Source: JAODBQ01 sp047602055
GTDB lineage: Bacteria > Actinomycetota > Acidimicrobiia > Acidimicrobiales > Ilumatobacteraceae
Assembly: GCA_047602055.1 (NCBI GenBank)
Contig: JASGIG010000001.1
Coordinates: forward strand, 248,001-312,000
Direction of reading: 5' to 3'
Length of the DNA: 64,000 bases
Shown: piece by piece, positions 51,125-60,669 of the stretch
Numbering within the stretch: the first letter of the stretch is position 1
How the letters are laid out: each line of letters begins with the position of its first letter
The notes under the pieces: model-generated
Told to the model about the DNA's origin: nothing
Databases searched by the model: none
What the model saw: the letters and a program-made list of their open reading frames with translations, nothing else
Made by a program: the position numbers and the translations under genes

Positions 51125-52054
51125 TCACTCGGGCTCGGTGACGCTGCGCATCGGAAGGGTGGTCTCGGGGGCGTCGACGCGCAGGACGGTCTCGTTGCCG
51201 TGGGGGGCTTCGAGGTCGCCGCGGGTGAACGCGTCGAGGACGAGCACGCGCCACACCCGACGGACGGCGTCCTGCTTGCCGGGGCGGATCGCCGCGGTCA
51301 GACGGTAGACGAGGCGGTCGTCGCTGAGGTCGACGAGGCCGACGACGGTGGGCGGGGCGGTGAGCACGTCACCGACCTGCCCGGCCAGCCGCTCGCCGAG
51401 CGACGTGGCGACTCGGAACAGGTCGTCCATGTTGCTCGCCCGGTCGACCTGCAGGTCGAGGCGCACCGACGTGGTCTGCGACAGGTTGCCGACCCGCGCC
51501 ACCGCGCCGTGGGGCACGTACCAGATCGTGCCGTCCGGGTCGCGCAGCCGGGCACTGCGCAACGAGATGCGGTCGACGGTGCCGCTGGCCAGCCCGAGGT
51601 CGACCTGGTCGCCGACGCCGTACTGGTCCTCGGCGAGCACGAAGAACCCGGCGATCAGGTCGCGCACCAGGGTCTGCGCGCCGAACGCCAGAGCGCCGCC
51701 GACGATCGTCGCGGTGGCGACGAAGGCGCCGATGTTGATGCCCATCTCGCTGATGACCGTGATGATCGCCGCGGCCCAGATCAGCCCGACCAACGCCGAG
51801 CGCAGCACGTTGGCCAGCGCCCGGGCGCGGGCGCTGGCACGCACTGGGTCCGAGCTGGGAACGAAGAACCTCTGCTTCAGCAGCCGCTTGACGAAGCGCT
51901 GCAGCACCAGCGTGAGGATCGTGGCGACGAGCAGGATCAACAGGATCCGCAGCGGCGTCAGCAGGTGGAGCTCGTCGAGGCGATGGATCCACCCCGGCTG
52001 GGCCTCGCCGGTGGCGTCCGCGGCGGCGCCGGGGTGCAACGAGCCGACGAACAT
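51125..52054 (-). CDS. Small-conductance mechanosensitive channel (MscS family)
   Basis: About 309 residues. Opens under membrane tension to release solutes. Three hydrophobic segments are seen: LRILLILLVATILTLVL, then SALVGLIWAAAIITVISEMG, and the pore helix AFVATATIVGGALAFGAQTLV. They lead into the conserved VRDLIAGFFVLAEDQYGVGD and the beta domain. ATG 52054 chosen; the upstream open frame is not protein-like. Divergent from the LCP gene, about 100 bases apart. Confidence 0.92.
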   Translation of the reverse strand: MFVGSLHPGAAADATGEAQPGWIHRLDELHLLTPLRILLILLVATILTLVLQRFVKRLLKQRFFVPSSDPVRASARARALANVLRSALVGLIWAAAIITVISEMGINIGAFVATATIVGGALAFGAQTLVRDLIAGFFVLAEDQYGVGDQVDLGLASGTVDRISLRSARLRDPDGTIWYVPHGAVARVGNLSQTTSVRLDLQVDRASNMDDLFRVATSLGERLAGQVGDVLTAPPTVVGLVDLSDDRLVYRLTAAIRPGKQDAVRRVWRVLVLDAFTRGDLEAPHGNETVLRVDAPETTLPMRSVTEPE

Positions 52055-52156
52055 CGCGTGACAGTACCGAAGGGCCACCGGCGTGCCCGGCCACCACCGG
52101 CCGCACAGCGGGCGCCGGAAGTGGAACTCATCGGCCGGGTAGCATCCCCCGACGTC

Positions 52157-53563
52157 ATGGCGGATCCGAGCGAGTCGACACCAACAGACCCGCCGGATCC
52201 GGACCTGCCCACGACGAGCAAGCGGCGGCGTTCTGCCCGGCACACCGCGGCCCAGCGCACGATCCTGGTCCTCAACATCGTCGTCGTCCTCGCCTGCTTC
52301 GTCGGTGCCGGCACGCTGCTCATGGCCAAACGGGTGCGTGAGGACTTCGTCGCCGCACCCCGCCCGACCTACGCCGACGCGGCCACCCCACCGGGCGCGG
52401 CAACCACGTCGACGGCGGCTGGCAGCGACGGCACCGATCCCGCGCCGACCGAGGCGGCGACGACGACACCCGAGACGTTTCCGTCACCCGATCCGCAGGC
52501 GATGAACTTCCTGATCACCGGCAGTGACAACAAAGCGTGCGCAGACCCCGACTCGCCGTGGGCCGCTGCCGCGGAGAACCGGGAGGGCCTCGGCAGCCGC
52601 GCCGACACGATCATGGTGCTCCGGCTCGACCCGGTGACCAACGCCGCGGCGGTCCTGTCGTTTCCCCGCGACCTGTGGGTTGAGATCCCCGGCAAGAGCT
52701 CGCAACGGATCAACACGACCTTCCAGCAGGGCGAGTTCGACCTGATGGCCCAGACGCTGTACGCCGATTTCGGCGTCAAGATCGACCACTTCGTGCAGAT
52801 CGACTTCTGCGCGTTCAAGAAGATCGTCGACGCCGTCGGCGGCGTGTCCGTGCCGCTGCCCTCTCCGGTCCGCGACCTGAAGTACACGGGCTTGAACATC
52901 CCCGACGCCGGATGCCACGAGTTCAGCGGCGACGAGGCCCTCGCCTACGTGCGCAGCCGGCACCTGCAGTACCAGGACGCCGACGGCACGTGGAAGACCG
53001 ACGAGACCTCCGACTACGGACGCATCGCCCGCCAGCAGGACTTCCTCCGCCGGATGCTGCAGACCGCCAGCTCCAGGGGCCTGCTGCTCAACCCGGGGCT
53101 GATCCGTGACGTGATCACGGCAGTTCAGGACTACGTCGTGTTCGACGAGGGCTTCTCGATCGACGACATGCTCAAGTTCGCCAGCCTGCTGCGCAACATC
53201 CCCCCGGCCAGCATCCACACGTACCAGGTGCAGGGGAAGGGGACGACGATCGGCGGCAATGCGGTGATCCTCCCGCAGATCGACGGCGAGAACATGACGG
53301 CGATCCTCGACATCTTCCGCGGCGTCGCACCGCTGGCCGGCGCGCCGGAGCAGGTCGACGACACGACGACGTCGAACGCCACGACCAGCGCCCCATCGAC
53401 GCTGGCGACGACGACCACCGGCGTCTCGAGCGGCCCGGTCGGCCCGACGACGAGCACGTCGTCGGCCTCGACGACCACGACGGTCGCCGAGACGACCACG
53501 CCGGTCACCAACCCCGAGGACATCATCCGCGGCATCGTCCCCGACAAGAACGCCGTCTGCTGA
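52157..53563 (+). CDS. LytR-CpsA-Psr (LCP) family protein
   Basis: 468 residues. One N-terminal transmembrane helix (TILVLNIVVVLACFVGAGTLL), a Thr/Pro/Ala linker, and the LCP domain, which transfers glycopolymers onto peptidoglycan. Conserved features: GSDNK, RADTIMVLRLDP (Arg/Asp pair), VLSFPRDLWVEIP and ALAYVRSRHL (the Arg binding the polyprenyl phosphate). It ends in a Thr/Ser-rich tail of about 70 residues (TTSNATTSAPSTLATTTTG). In this organism the acceptor would be arabinogalactan or another wall polymer. Confidence 0.92.
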   Translation: MADPSESTPTDPPDPDLPTTSKRRRSARHTAAQRTILVLNIVVVLACFVGAGTLLMAKRVREDFVAAPRPTYADAATPPGAATTSTAAGSDGTDPAPTEAATTTPETFPSPDPQAMNFLITGSDNKACADPDSPWAAAAENREGLGSRADTIMVLRLDPVTNAAAVLSFPRDLWVEIPGKSSQRINTTFQQGEFDLMAQTLYADFGVKIDHFVQIDFCAFKKIVDAVGGVSVPLPSPVRDLKYTGLNIPDAGCHEFSGDEALAYVRSRHLQYQDADGTWKTDETSDYGRIARQQDFLRRMLQTASSRGLLLNPGLIRDVITAVQDYVVFDEGFSIDDMLKFASLLRNIPPASIHTYQVQGKGTTIGGNAVILPQIDGENMTAILDIFRGVAPLAGAPEQVDDTTTSNATTSAPSTLATTTTGVSSGPVGPTTSTSSASTTTTVAETTTPVTNPEDIIRGIVPDKNAVC

Positions 53564-53732
53564 CGCCAGCGGCGCGTCCGAGCGTGACGCGCGGGAGCAA
53601 ACGCCCCGGCGGGCGTCCGTCTATGATCCCGGTCATATGTCACGGGGGCGGTCCCAGATGTCGGACATGGGGTGGGTCTGAGCCCGTCGATGCTGGAAGT
53701 GGCGGCTCCGGCGGCTCTCGGCGAGGAGGTTC

Positions 53733-56278
53733 ATGATGTCGTTGTCCGGGCGCATTGGTGGCGCTCTCATCTCGGCGGTCCTGATGGTCGGCGCATGTGT
53801 GGTCGTCGCGGCCGTTCCGCTGACGGAGTCGGTGGCTGCTGCTCCCGTCGCCAACGGCGAGCTGAACGTCCGGACACGCTCCACACGCAGCACTGCCAAC
53901 CCGGCGGGGTGCGCCTACCAAGCGGTCGGCGTCGCGATGGCGTCGTGGTGCCCGACCGGCGTTCCGTGGTGGCCGAGCGAGCAGAACAACGCCGAAGCCA
54001 TCCGGCTCTCGAAGGGAACGAGCGGCGCGGCGTGCACGACGCCGCAGCTGCACGTCGGGAACACGCCGGCGGCGGCACCGAACGTGGGTTGCGACGGCAT
54101 CCCGCCGAAGAGCACGAGCAGCCTGCTCGACTCGATCTTCACCGGCCGGGCCAACGGGCATCCCGACGTCCCCGTCGCCGTGGATTCGAACTGGGTGAAC
54201 GGCACGACGAGCTCGTGCACGGTGACGGTGCCGGTGTTGACCGACATCGGCTCGCCGACGTGCAATGCGCTCGGCAACGTTGCGACGGTGTCGGAGTGGT
54301 CGGTGCTCGAGGGCTACCTGCTGCTGCCGTCGAGCCCGGCCGGGGTGGTGACGGTTCGGGCCAACAACACGGGTTCGGACGCCTTCTCGCGCGCCGAGTA
54401 CGTGGCGTTCATGGCGTCGACCGACGAGACCCTGGAGCACCTGGAGTTCCTCGGTGAGGCGGCGACGGCTCCCGGCGTCGAGGCCAACGTCGACTTCCCG
54501 GTGGCGGTGCCCAAGTCGCCGACGAACGACTGCACGGCGACGGTCCGGGCGTTCCGCCTGCTCATGTTCGACCCCAACGCGGGCAGCGCGGCACGGCTGA
54601 GCTGGAGCCTCGACGGCGGCCGATCGTTTGCGGAGATCCCGAGGAGTGCGTTCACCAACGAGGTGTCCGGCACGGAGTGCGGCAGCGCCGGCAAGTCGCT
54701 CACTCGCGCTCCGGTTCGTACCGGCCGCGACACCGTGTCGCTGACCTACCGGTTGGTCGTGTTCAACGTCGGTCTGACACCGCTCACCGACGTCCAGATC
54801 ACCGACGACCTGGTGTCGGCGCCGTCGACGTGGCCGGCCGGGAGCACCGTCGTCGCGTCGACGCTCACGCCGGTCGCCGGCACCGGGTGCGCGGGCGCGA
54901 CGGTGAACCCGAACTGGGACGGGACCACCGACACCGCCATCTTCGACGGCGGGACCGCGACGGGGATCACGTTGCCGCGACGAACCCTGGAGGTGGCGAC
55001 AGGCGAGCTCACCGCGCCGGCGAAGTGCCAGGTCGACGTCGAGCTGGAGATCCAGCTCCCCGAGCCCAGGTTTTGGCGGCGGCCACGTACCTGAACAGCG
55101 CCGTCGCCTCATGGGCCACGCCCGACGGGCGTGGTTCGGACGTGAGCAACGACATGACCGACCCGAACGACCCGAGCCAGACGGACCCCAACAGCGACGG
55201 CGACCCGAGCGGTGACGGCGAGAACACGCCGACACCGGCCGTCGTGCTGCCGCCGCCGCAGATCGGCCTCGCCAAGCAGGCGACGGCCGTGGCGCTCAAC
55301 GCCGACGGCACCCACACGGTGACGTTCCGGCTGACCGCGCAGAACACCGGCGTCACCGACCTGTCGCAGGTGCAGGTCGTCGACGACCTGAACGCCACCT
55401 TCCCGCTGCCGACCTCGTTCACCGTCGCGTCGATCGCCGTCGTCCACGACGACGGCGAGGACAACCTCGCCAATGCGAGCTACGACGGTTCGTCGGACGT
55501 CGACCTGCTGGAGGGCGCCGGCACGCTGCACCCGTCCGACGTCGTCGGCATCGAGGTGAGGGTGATCGTCGACGACCACGGCGCCGGTGGATCATTCTCG
55601 AACTCGGCGACCACCACCGGCGTCGACCCGCAGACGCAGGTTCGAGCCGACGACGTGTCCCAGGACGGCACCGACGTCGACCCCGACGGTGACGGCGACC
55701 CGACGAACGACAACGACCCGACCCCGATCGTGCTGCCCGCCCCGTCACCCGCGTTGTCGCTGGTGAAGCGCACGACCACCACCGAGTTCGCCGCGACCGG
55801 CGACGTCGTCCACTACGCGTTCACGGTGACCAACACCGGCGACGTCAACCTGACCGGCGTCGCCGTGCACGACGACATGCTCGACGGACCGGCAGCGTGC
55901 GGAACCACGGCCCTGGCTCCGGCGGCCTCGACGACGTGCACCGGTTCGCACACCGTCACGCCGGCCGACGTCACCGCTGGTGCGGTGGTGAACGTGGCGA
56001 CGGCGACCGGCACCGCCCCGTCGGGCAGAACGGTCGAGTCCCTCCCGGACTCGGTGACGGTGCCAGCGGCGGCGCCGGCGCCCGCCCCGTCGACCACCGT
56101 CGACGGCACGACCACGGTGCCCGTCGACCCACCGGTCACCGTGCCGCCCGACGGCGAGCTGCCGGCCACCGGTTCGTCGACGACGCCGGATCTCCTGATC
56201 GGCGCTGCGCTGCTCGGCGCCGGATTCGCACTGGCGCTGGTCGCCAGACGCCGCCGGCGGCTCCCGCTGAGCCGCTGA
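53733..56278 (+). pseudogene. Large DUF11-repeat surface protein with LPXTG anchor, one frameshift
   Basis: Part one (53733 to about 55068) begins with a signal peptide (GGALISAVLMVGACVVVAAVP) behind GAGGAGG, followed by a secreted region and a DUF11-like repeat (VVFNVGLTPLTDVQITDDL). Part two continues in another frame from VLAAATYLNSAVASWATPDG through two more DUF11 repeats (LTAQNTGVTDLSQVQVVDDL and FTVTNTGDVNLTGVAVHDDM). It then has a Thr/Pro stretch, LPATGS, a hydrophobic helix and RRRRR, a sortase signal. The break at about 55068 is one base. Restored length is about 848 residues. With no slippery site, mutation or sequence error is likelier than programmed shift. Confidence 0.8.
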
Positions 56279-56328
56279 CCGTCGTCGGGGTGACGGCTCC
56301 CACCGAGCGGGCCGTCACCCCGACCCGT

Positions 56329-57315
56329 TCAGGCGGACAGGACGCGGGCGATCGCCCCCGGGACGTCGCTCGGGCCGGCGACGGTCGTGAACGCCGCACC
56401 GACCTGGGTAGCGAATGCCTGCGCCTCGTCGGCGTCCTCGTCCGGGGCGATGACGACGAGCTCGTCGAGTGCCGTCGCCGCGGCCACCGGGTCGCCCTCG
56501 ACGGTCGCCCGGCAGTCGGACAGGAGCACGACCACCTTGCGCGCCGCACGGCTGCGGCCGAGCTGCGCGGCGGCGACGCGCAGCGCCCCGGCGACGTCGG
56601 TGGTGCCGAAGCCGCGCAGCGCCAGCAGGTCGCCGACGACGCGGTCCGCCCCCTTCTCGGCGTCCTGGGCCTTGGTGACGACGACGTCCTTGCCGAACGC
56701 CAGCACGCTGTAGTCGGCGGCGCCGCGCGACGACACCGCGGCGGCCGCGATCGCCGCCGTCGCCAGCGGCTTGCCGCCCATCGAGCCGCTGCGGTCGACG
56801 AGCAGGCACAGCGCCGTCCCGGGACGCACCCAGCCGCGCACCCGCAGCCGCTCGGCGTCGATCAACCCCCCGGCGCGGCCTTCGACGATCGCGTCGAGGC
56901 TGGCGTCGACGTCGAGGTCGCCGCGGTCGGGCTGGTACGGCAGCTCACGCATCGTGCCGATGCCCAGCGGCCGCGCCGGCCCACGGCGGGCGAGGTCGAG
57001 GAACAGCTTCGCCGCCAGGCGCCGAGCCAGGTCGCGCAGCTTCGGATCGGTCGCCCCGGTCAGGTCGGCGAGCAGCGCCAGCGTCTCGTCGGGCTCCTCG
57101 GCGAGGCCCTCCTCGACCGCCGCCTCGTCGAGCTCACCGACCTCCGGGGAGATCTGCTCGAAGCGCGGGTTGCGGGCCAGGTCACGCCGCGACAGCGTCC
57201 GCTTCTGGGCGTCGGCAACCGCCTGGTCGGCGTCGTCGCCCTCCTTGACGTCGGGGGACGGCGATGGCGACGGCGGGTTCAGTTGGCCAGGGCCGCCCCC
57301 GCCGGGGCCGTCACT
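56329..57315 (-). CDS. VWA domain protein, probably the second half of a frameshifted ChlD-like protein
   Basis: The frame from 57315 down codes about 328 residues. A basic/acidic helical part (KLRDLARRLAAKLFLDLARR) is followed by a von Willebrand A domain with an intact metal site (CLLVDRSGSMGG, FGTTDVAGAL, LLSDCRA). The first ATG, GTG or TTG codon in this frame is at 56952, 121 codons inside clearly coding sequence. The frame overlaps the AAA gene's last 37 bases, and a phased slippery site lies at its upstream end. It is most simply translated by -1 frameshifting from the AAA gene to give a 624-residue AAA-VWA protein resembling the D subunit of Mg/Co chelatases. Confidence 0.8.
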   Translation of the reverse strand, partial: SDGPGGGGPGQLNPPSPSPSPDVKEGDDADQAVADAQKRTLSRRDLARNPRFEQISPEVGELDEAAVEEGLAEEPDETLALLADLTGATDPKLRDLARRLAAKLFLDLARRGPARPLGIGTMRELPYQPDRGDLDVDASLDAIVEGRAGGLIDAERLRVRGWVRPGTALCLLVDRSGSMGGKPLATAAIAAAAVSSRGAADYSVLAFGKDVVVTKAQDAEKGADRVVGDLLALRGFGTTDVAGALRVAAAQLGRSRAARKVVVLLSDCRATVEGDPVAAATALDELVVIAPDEDADEAQAFATQVGAAFTTVAGPSDVPGAIARVLSA

Positions 57316-58202
57316 TTTCCCTCGTCGTCCTCGCGGCCGAACACCTCGGTCCAGATCTCGACGACGATGTCCTCCGGCTTGCGCAGGCTGCCCTCGCGCA
57401 GGCGCAACCGCCCGGACAGGGCGACGACCGCGGCATCGAGGCTGACGCCCCGGTCGGCGATCGGCGCGCCGCGCAACCCCGACAGCGAGCGAGCCACGGC
57501 GACGGTGTCGATCGCCCCGCGCACCGACGAGCCGATCCGCACCTCGGAGTGCTCACGCGTCCGGCGGACGACGTCGACGACCTTCGCCAGCCAGTCCCCG
57601 TCGACCGCCGCGTCGTCGGCCACGCCGGCGGCGCGCACGATGTTGGCCTCGTCGCCGGCCGACTGGTAGCCGACCGCCAGCCGGCACACCCGGTCGTAGA
57701 CCGCGGACGAGATCCGCGCCGTGCCGATCGCGTCGAACGGGTTCATCGCCGCGACCAGCCGGAAGCCGTCGTTGGCCGGCACCCGCCCGTAGCGCGGCAC
57801 GTGCAGCTCACGCTCGCTCATCACGGTGATGAGCACGTTGAGCGTCTCCTCCGGGATGCGGTTGATCTCCTCGACGTACAGCAGCGAGCCGTCGCGCATC
57901 GCCGCCACCAGCGGCCCGTCGACGAACACGTCTGGGTCGTAGCCGTCGGTGAGGACGCGGGCCGGGTCGAAGTGGCCGACGAGGCGCGCCGGGGTCAGCT
58001 CGGCGTTGCCCTCGACGAACTCGAAGCCGAGCCCCAGCTCGTCGGCGACGGCGCGCAGCAGTGTGCTCTTACCAGTCCCTGGTGGCCCCTCCAGCAGCAC
58101 GTGCCGGTCGGCCGCCAGCGCGGCGACGACCAGCTCGATCTCCCGCGCCCTGCCGACGACACGCCCGAGGACGCGGGTCAGCAGTTGGCGGGCATCATCC
58201 AT
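57279..58202 (-). CDS. MoxR/ChlI-type AAA+ ATPase
   Basis: 307 residues. Walker A GPPGTGKSTLLRAVA, Walker B GSLLYVEEINRIPEETLNVL, a sensor region FRLVAAMNPFDAIG, and an arginine-finger region. AAA of this type works as hexameric rings, with VWA partners, in metal chelation into tetrapyrroles or in activating metalloenzymes. ATG at 58202. Translation in the zero frame ends 11 codons after GGA-AAA with APAGAALAN; shifting -1 there enters the VWA frame. Thus one gene could make both a small ATPase and an AAA-VWA protein. Confidence 0.9.
   Translation of the reverse strand: MDDARQLLTRVLGRVVGRAREIELVVAALAADRHVLLEGPPGTGKSTLLRAVADELGLGFEFVEGNAELTPARLVGHFDPARVLTDGYDPDVFVDGPLVAAMRDGSLLYVEEINRIPEETLNVLITVMSERELHVPRYGRVPANDGFRLVAAMNPFDAIGTARISSAVYDRVCRLAVGYQSAGDEANIVRAAGVADDAAVDGDWLAKVVDVVRRTREHSEVRIGSSVRGAIDTVAVARSLSGLRGAPIADRGVSLDAAVVALSGRLRLREGSLRKPEDIVVEIWTEVFGREDDEGKVTAPAGAALAN
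57291..57321 (-). promoter_or_regulatory. Candidate -1 programmed frameshift signal (GGGAAAA + hairpin)
   Basis: In the mRNA the heptamer G-GGA-AAA (57321 down to 57315) lies exactly in the X-XXY-YYZ phase of the AAA frame. A spacer of five or six bases leads to GGCCCCGGCGGGGGCGGCC (57309-57291), which folds into a GC hairpin. GAGG occurs eight bases upstream and could act as an internal Shine-Dalgarno stimulator. GGA and AAA are unusual codons here, where GGC and AAG dominate. Confidence 0.7.
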
Positions 58203-58217
58203 GAACGCTGATGTCGT

Positions 58218-59369
58218 TCACCCGTGCACGACGACGCCGCGGATGTTCTCGCCGTCGCGCATCGCCTGGTAGCCGTCGTTGATCCGATCGAGCGAGTAGG
58301 TCTTGGTGATCAGCTCGTCGAGCTTGAGCTGGCCCTCGCGATACAGCCCGAGCAGACGGGGGATGTCGTTGCGCGGGTTGAGCGAGCCGAAGATCGTCCC
58401 CTTGATCTCCTTGTTCCACATCGCCAGCTCGAACAGGTTGATCGCCGACTGGGTCTGGCTCATCGGCGCCACCGCGGTGACCACGATCGTGCTGCCCTTG
58501 CCGGCGAGCTTGGTGCCGAGCTCCATCATGTCGCCGTACATCACGCCGGGGGTCATGATCACCTTGTCGGCCATCTGCCCCCAGGTCAGCTCGGCGACCG
58601 GCGCCATCGCCTCCTCCATCGAGGCGAACGTGTGGGTGGCGCCGAGCTCCATCGCCTTCTCCCGCTTGAACTCGACGGGGTCGACGGCGATGACCCGCTT
58701 GGCGCCGGCCATCGCCGCGCCCTGCACGGCGTTGATCCCGATGCCACCGATGCCGACCACGACGACGGTGTCGCCGGGGCGGACGTCGGCGCGGGTGGTG
58801 GCCGAGCCCCACCCGGTGGCCACGCCGCAGCTGACCAGCGCGACCGCCTCGAACGGCAGGTCCTCGTCGACCTTGATCAGCGAGTTCTCGGCGACGCAGG
58901 CGTGCTGGGCGAACGTGCCGAGCTTGGCGAACAGGGTGAGCGAGGTGCCGTCGGCGGTGAAGTGCCGCGGTGTGCCGTCGGTGATCATCCCGCCGACGAG
59001 CGTGCCGGCCCCGTAGTCGCACAGGTTCTGCCGGCCCGAGACGCAGTATCGGCAGCGCCCGCACGACGGCACGAAGCTCGCCGACACGTGGTCGCCCGGC
59101 TGCACGAGCGTGACGCCGGGGCCGACATCGACGACGATGCCGGCGCCCTCGTGGCCGCCGACGATCGGGTAGAAGTGGTCGACGCCCATCGCCTCGAGCT
59201 GCTCGGGCGTGACCCCCATGTCGCCGGTGACGACGTGCTCGTCGCTGTGGCACAACCCGGCGACCTTCCACTCGACGAGCACCTCGTTGGCCTTCGGCGG
59301 ATCGACGGTGATCTCCTCGATCTGCCAGTCCTGGTGGACCCCGTGCAGCACAGCGGCCTTCGTCTTCAT
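58218..59369 (-). CDS. NDMA-type zinc alcohol dehydrogenase, mycofactocin-associated family
   Basis: 383 residues, medium-chain dehydrogenase. Catalytic zinc ligands are in GLCHSDEHV and GGHEGAG, and structural zinc cysteines in CGRCRYCVSGRQNLC. The nucleotide fold has VVVVGIGGIGINAVQGA. This is the family of dehydrogenases whose NAD cofactor stays bound and which need the artificial acceptor NDMA in vitro; they co-occur with mycofactocin genes, which lie about 4 kb away. Immediately upstream of the AAA gene on the same strand. Confidence 0.9.
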   Translation of the reverse strand: MKTKAAVLHGVHQDWQIEEITVDPPKANEVLVEWKVAGLCHSDEHVVTGDMGVTPEQLEAMGVDHFYPIVGGHEGAGIVVDVGPGVTLVQPGDHVSASFVPSCGRCRYCVSGRQNLCDYGAGTLVGGMITDGTPRHFTADGTSLTLFAKLGTFAQHACVAENSLIKVDEDLPFEAVALVSCGVATGWGSATTRADVRPGDTVVVVGIGGIGINAVQGAAMAGAKRVIAVDPVEFKREKAMELGATHTFASMEEAMAPVAELTWGQMADKVIMTPGVMYGDMMELGTKLAGKGSTIVVTAVAPMSQTQSAINLFELAMWNKEIKGTIFGSLNPRNDIPRLLGLYREGQLKLDELITKTYSLDRINDGYQAMRDGENIRGVVVHG

Positions 59370-59471
59370 TGGTCCCCTTTACTTCAACTCAGCGATCGAG
59401 CCCGAACGGGCGAGGAGCGAAACGCTCTCGAGCCGGGACGAAAGCGAAGCGGACGTCCCGTGCGAGACAGT

Positions 59472-60599
59472 TCAGTCGTACACCAGCACGCCGCGGATGT
59501 TCTTGCCGTCGTTCATGTCGTCGTAGCCCTGGTTGATCTGGTCGAGCGTGTACTCCTTGGTGACCAGCCCGTCGAGGTCGAGCAGACCCTGCGTGTACAG
59601 CTCGAGCAGCTTGGGGATGTCCTTGCGCGGGTTGGCCGAGCCGAACAGCGATCCGATCAGCTGCTTCTCGAACACCGTGAGGAACACGGCGGGGATGGTG
59701 ATCGTGGATTCGGTGACCGGGTGGATGTTGGTGACGACGATCTTGGAGCGCTTGCCACCGAGCCAGAACGCCTCGCCGAGCACGTCGCCGTTGCCGACGC
59801 CGATCGTCATGATCACCTTGTCGTAGCCACGATCCCAGGTGACCTCGCCGAGCGCCTCGGTGGCCTCGGCGATGGATGCGTAGGCGTGCGTCGCCCCGAA
59901 CTCCATGGCCTTCTCACGCTTGAACTCGACCGGGTCGATCGCGGTGACGACGCGGGCGCCGGCGAGCTTGGCGCCCTGGACGGCGTTGGAGCCGATGCCG
60001 CCACAGCCGACGACGGCGACGGTGTCGCCCGGCTGGACCTGGGCGGCGTAGACGGCGGAACCCCAGCCGGTGACCACGCCGCAGCCGAGCAGGCAGGCCC
60101 GCTTCAGCGGCAGGTCCTTGTCGATCTTGATGCAGCTCGCCTCGTGCACCACCGTGTGGTGGGCGAACGTGCCGAGCGCGCCGATGGCCAGCGTGAGGTC
60201 GTTGCCGTCGGCGTCGTGGTGACGCGAGGTCCCGTCGGACAGCTGCATGCCGGTGGCCGTGACCGTGTTCATGTCGCACAGGTTGGAGTGGCCGCCGGCA
60301 CAGCTCGGGCAACGGCCGCAGGCCGGCACGAAGCCGAACACGACGTGGTCGCCAGGAGCCACGGAGAACACACCGGGGCCGACCTCCATGACGACGCCGG
60401 CGCCCTCGTGGCCGCCGATCGTCGGCAGCGGCGCGGTGGCGCCGGCGAGGTCACCGGTGCGCAGATGCTCGTCGCTGTGGCACATGCCCGAGGCGACCAT
60501 CTTCACCAGCACCTCGCCCGCCTTCGGCGGATCGAGCTCGATCTCCTCGACGCTCCACGGCGTGTGCAGCTCACGCAGAACGGCTGCCTTGGTCTTCAT
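59472..60599 (-). CDS. NDMA-type zinc alcohol dehydrogenase, second copy
   Basis: About 375 residues from ATG 60599 (MKTKAAVLREL). Catalytic zinc: SGMCHSDEHL and GGHEGAGVV. Structural zinc: CGRCPSCAGGHSNLC. Cofactor fold: VAVVGCGGIGSNAVQGA. A paralogue of the next gene downstream, differing in the loop after residue 45 and probably in substrate. The dyad TACCCGTCGGTA lies about 50 bases upstream. The 100-base gap to the next dehydrogenase has small GC hairpins. Confidence 0.9.
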   Translation of the reverse strand: MKTKAAVLRELHTPWSVEEIELDPPKAGEVLVKMVASGMCHSDEHLRTGDLAGATAPLPTIGGHEGAGVVMEVGPGVFSVAPGDHVVFGFVPACGRCPSCAGGHSNLCDMNTVTATGMQLSDGTSRHHDADGNDLTLAIGALGTFAHHTVVHEASCIKIDKDLPLKRACLLGCGVVTGWGSAVYAAQVQPGDTVAVVGCGGIGSNAVQGAKLAGARVVTAIDPVEFKREKAMEFGATHAYASIAEATEALGEVTWDRGYDKVIMTIGVGNGDVLGEAFWLGGKRSKIVVTNIHPVTESTITIPAVFLTVFEKQLIGSLFGSANPRKDIPKLLELYTQGLLDLDGLVTKEYTLDQINQGYDDMNDGKNIRGVLVYD

Positions 60600-60650
60600 C
60601 TGAACCCCCATGTCCGACGTCTTCGGCGACGTCCGGCGACCCTACTCACG

Positions 60651-60662
60651 TACCCGTCGGTA
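60651..60662 (-). promoter_or_regulatory. Dyad operator before the alcohol dehydrogenase pair
   Basis: TACC-CGTC-GGTA, identical to 35500-35511 in front of the acyl-CoA dehydrogenase. Its position about 50 bases before the start codon suits a repressor site. Confidence 0.6.
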
Positions 60663-60669
60663 TGCCAGA

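Noticed and set aside
57246..57275. SPSPSP stretch in the VWA frame as evidence that it is not coding
   Set aside because: It is a short proline linker between domains; helical coding character is clear on the VWA side.
59370..59471. Riboswitch between the two dehydrogenase genes
   Set aside because: Only small hairpins such as GGGACG/CGTCCC are seen, with no known aptamer pattern.
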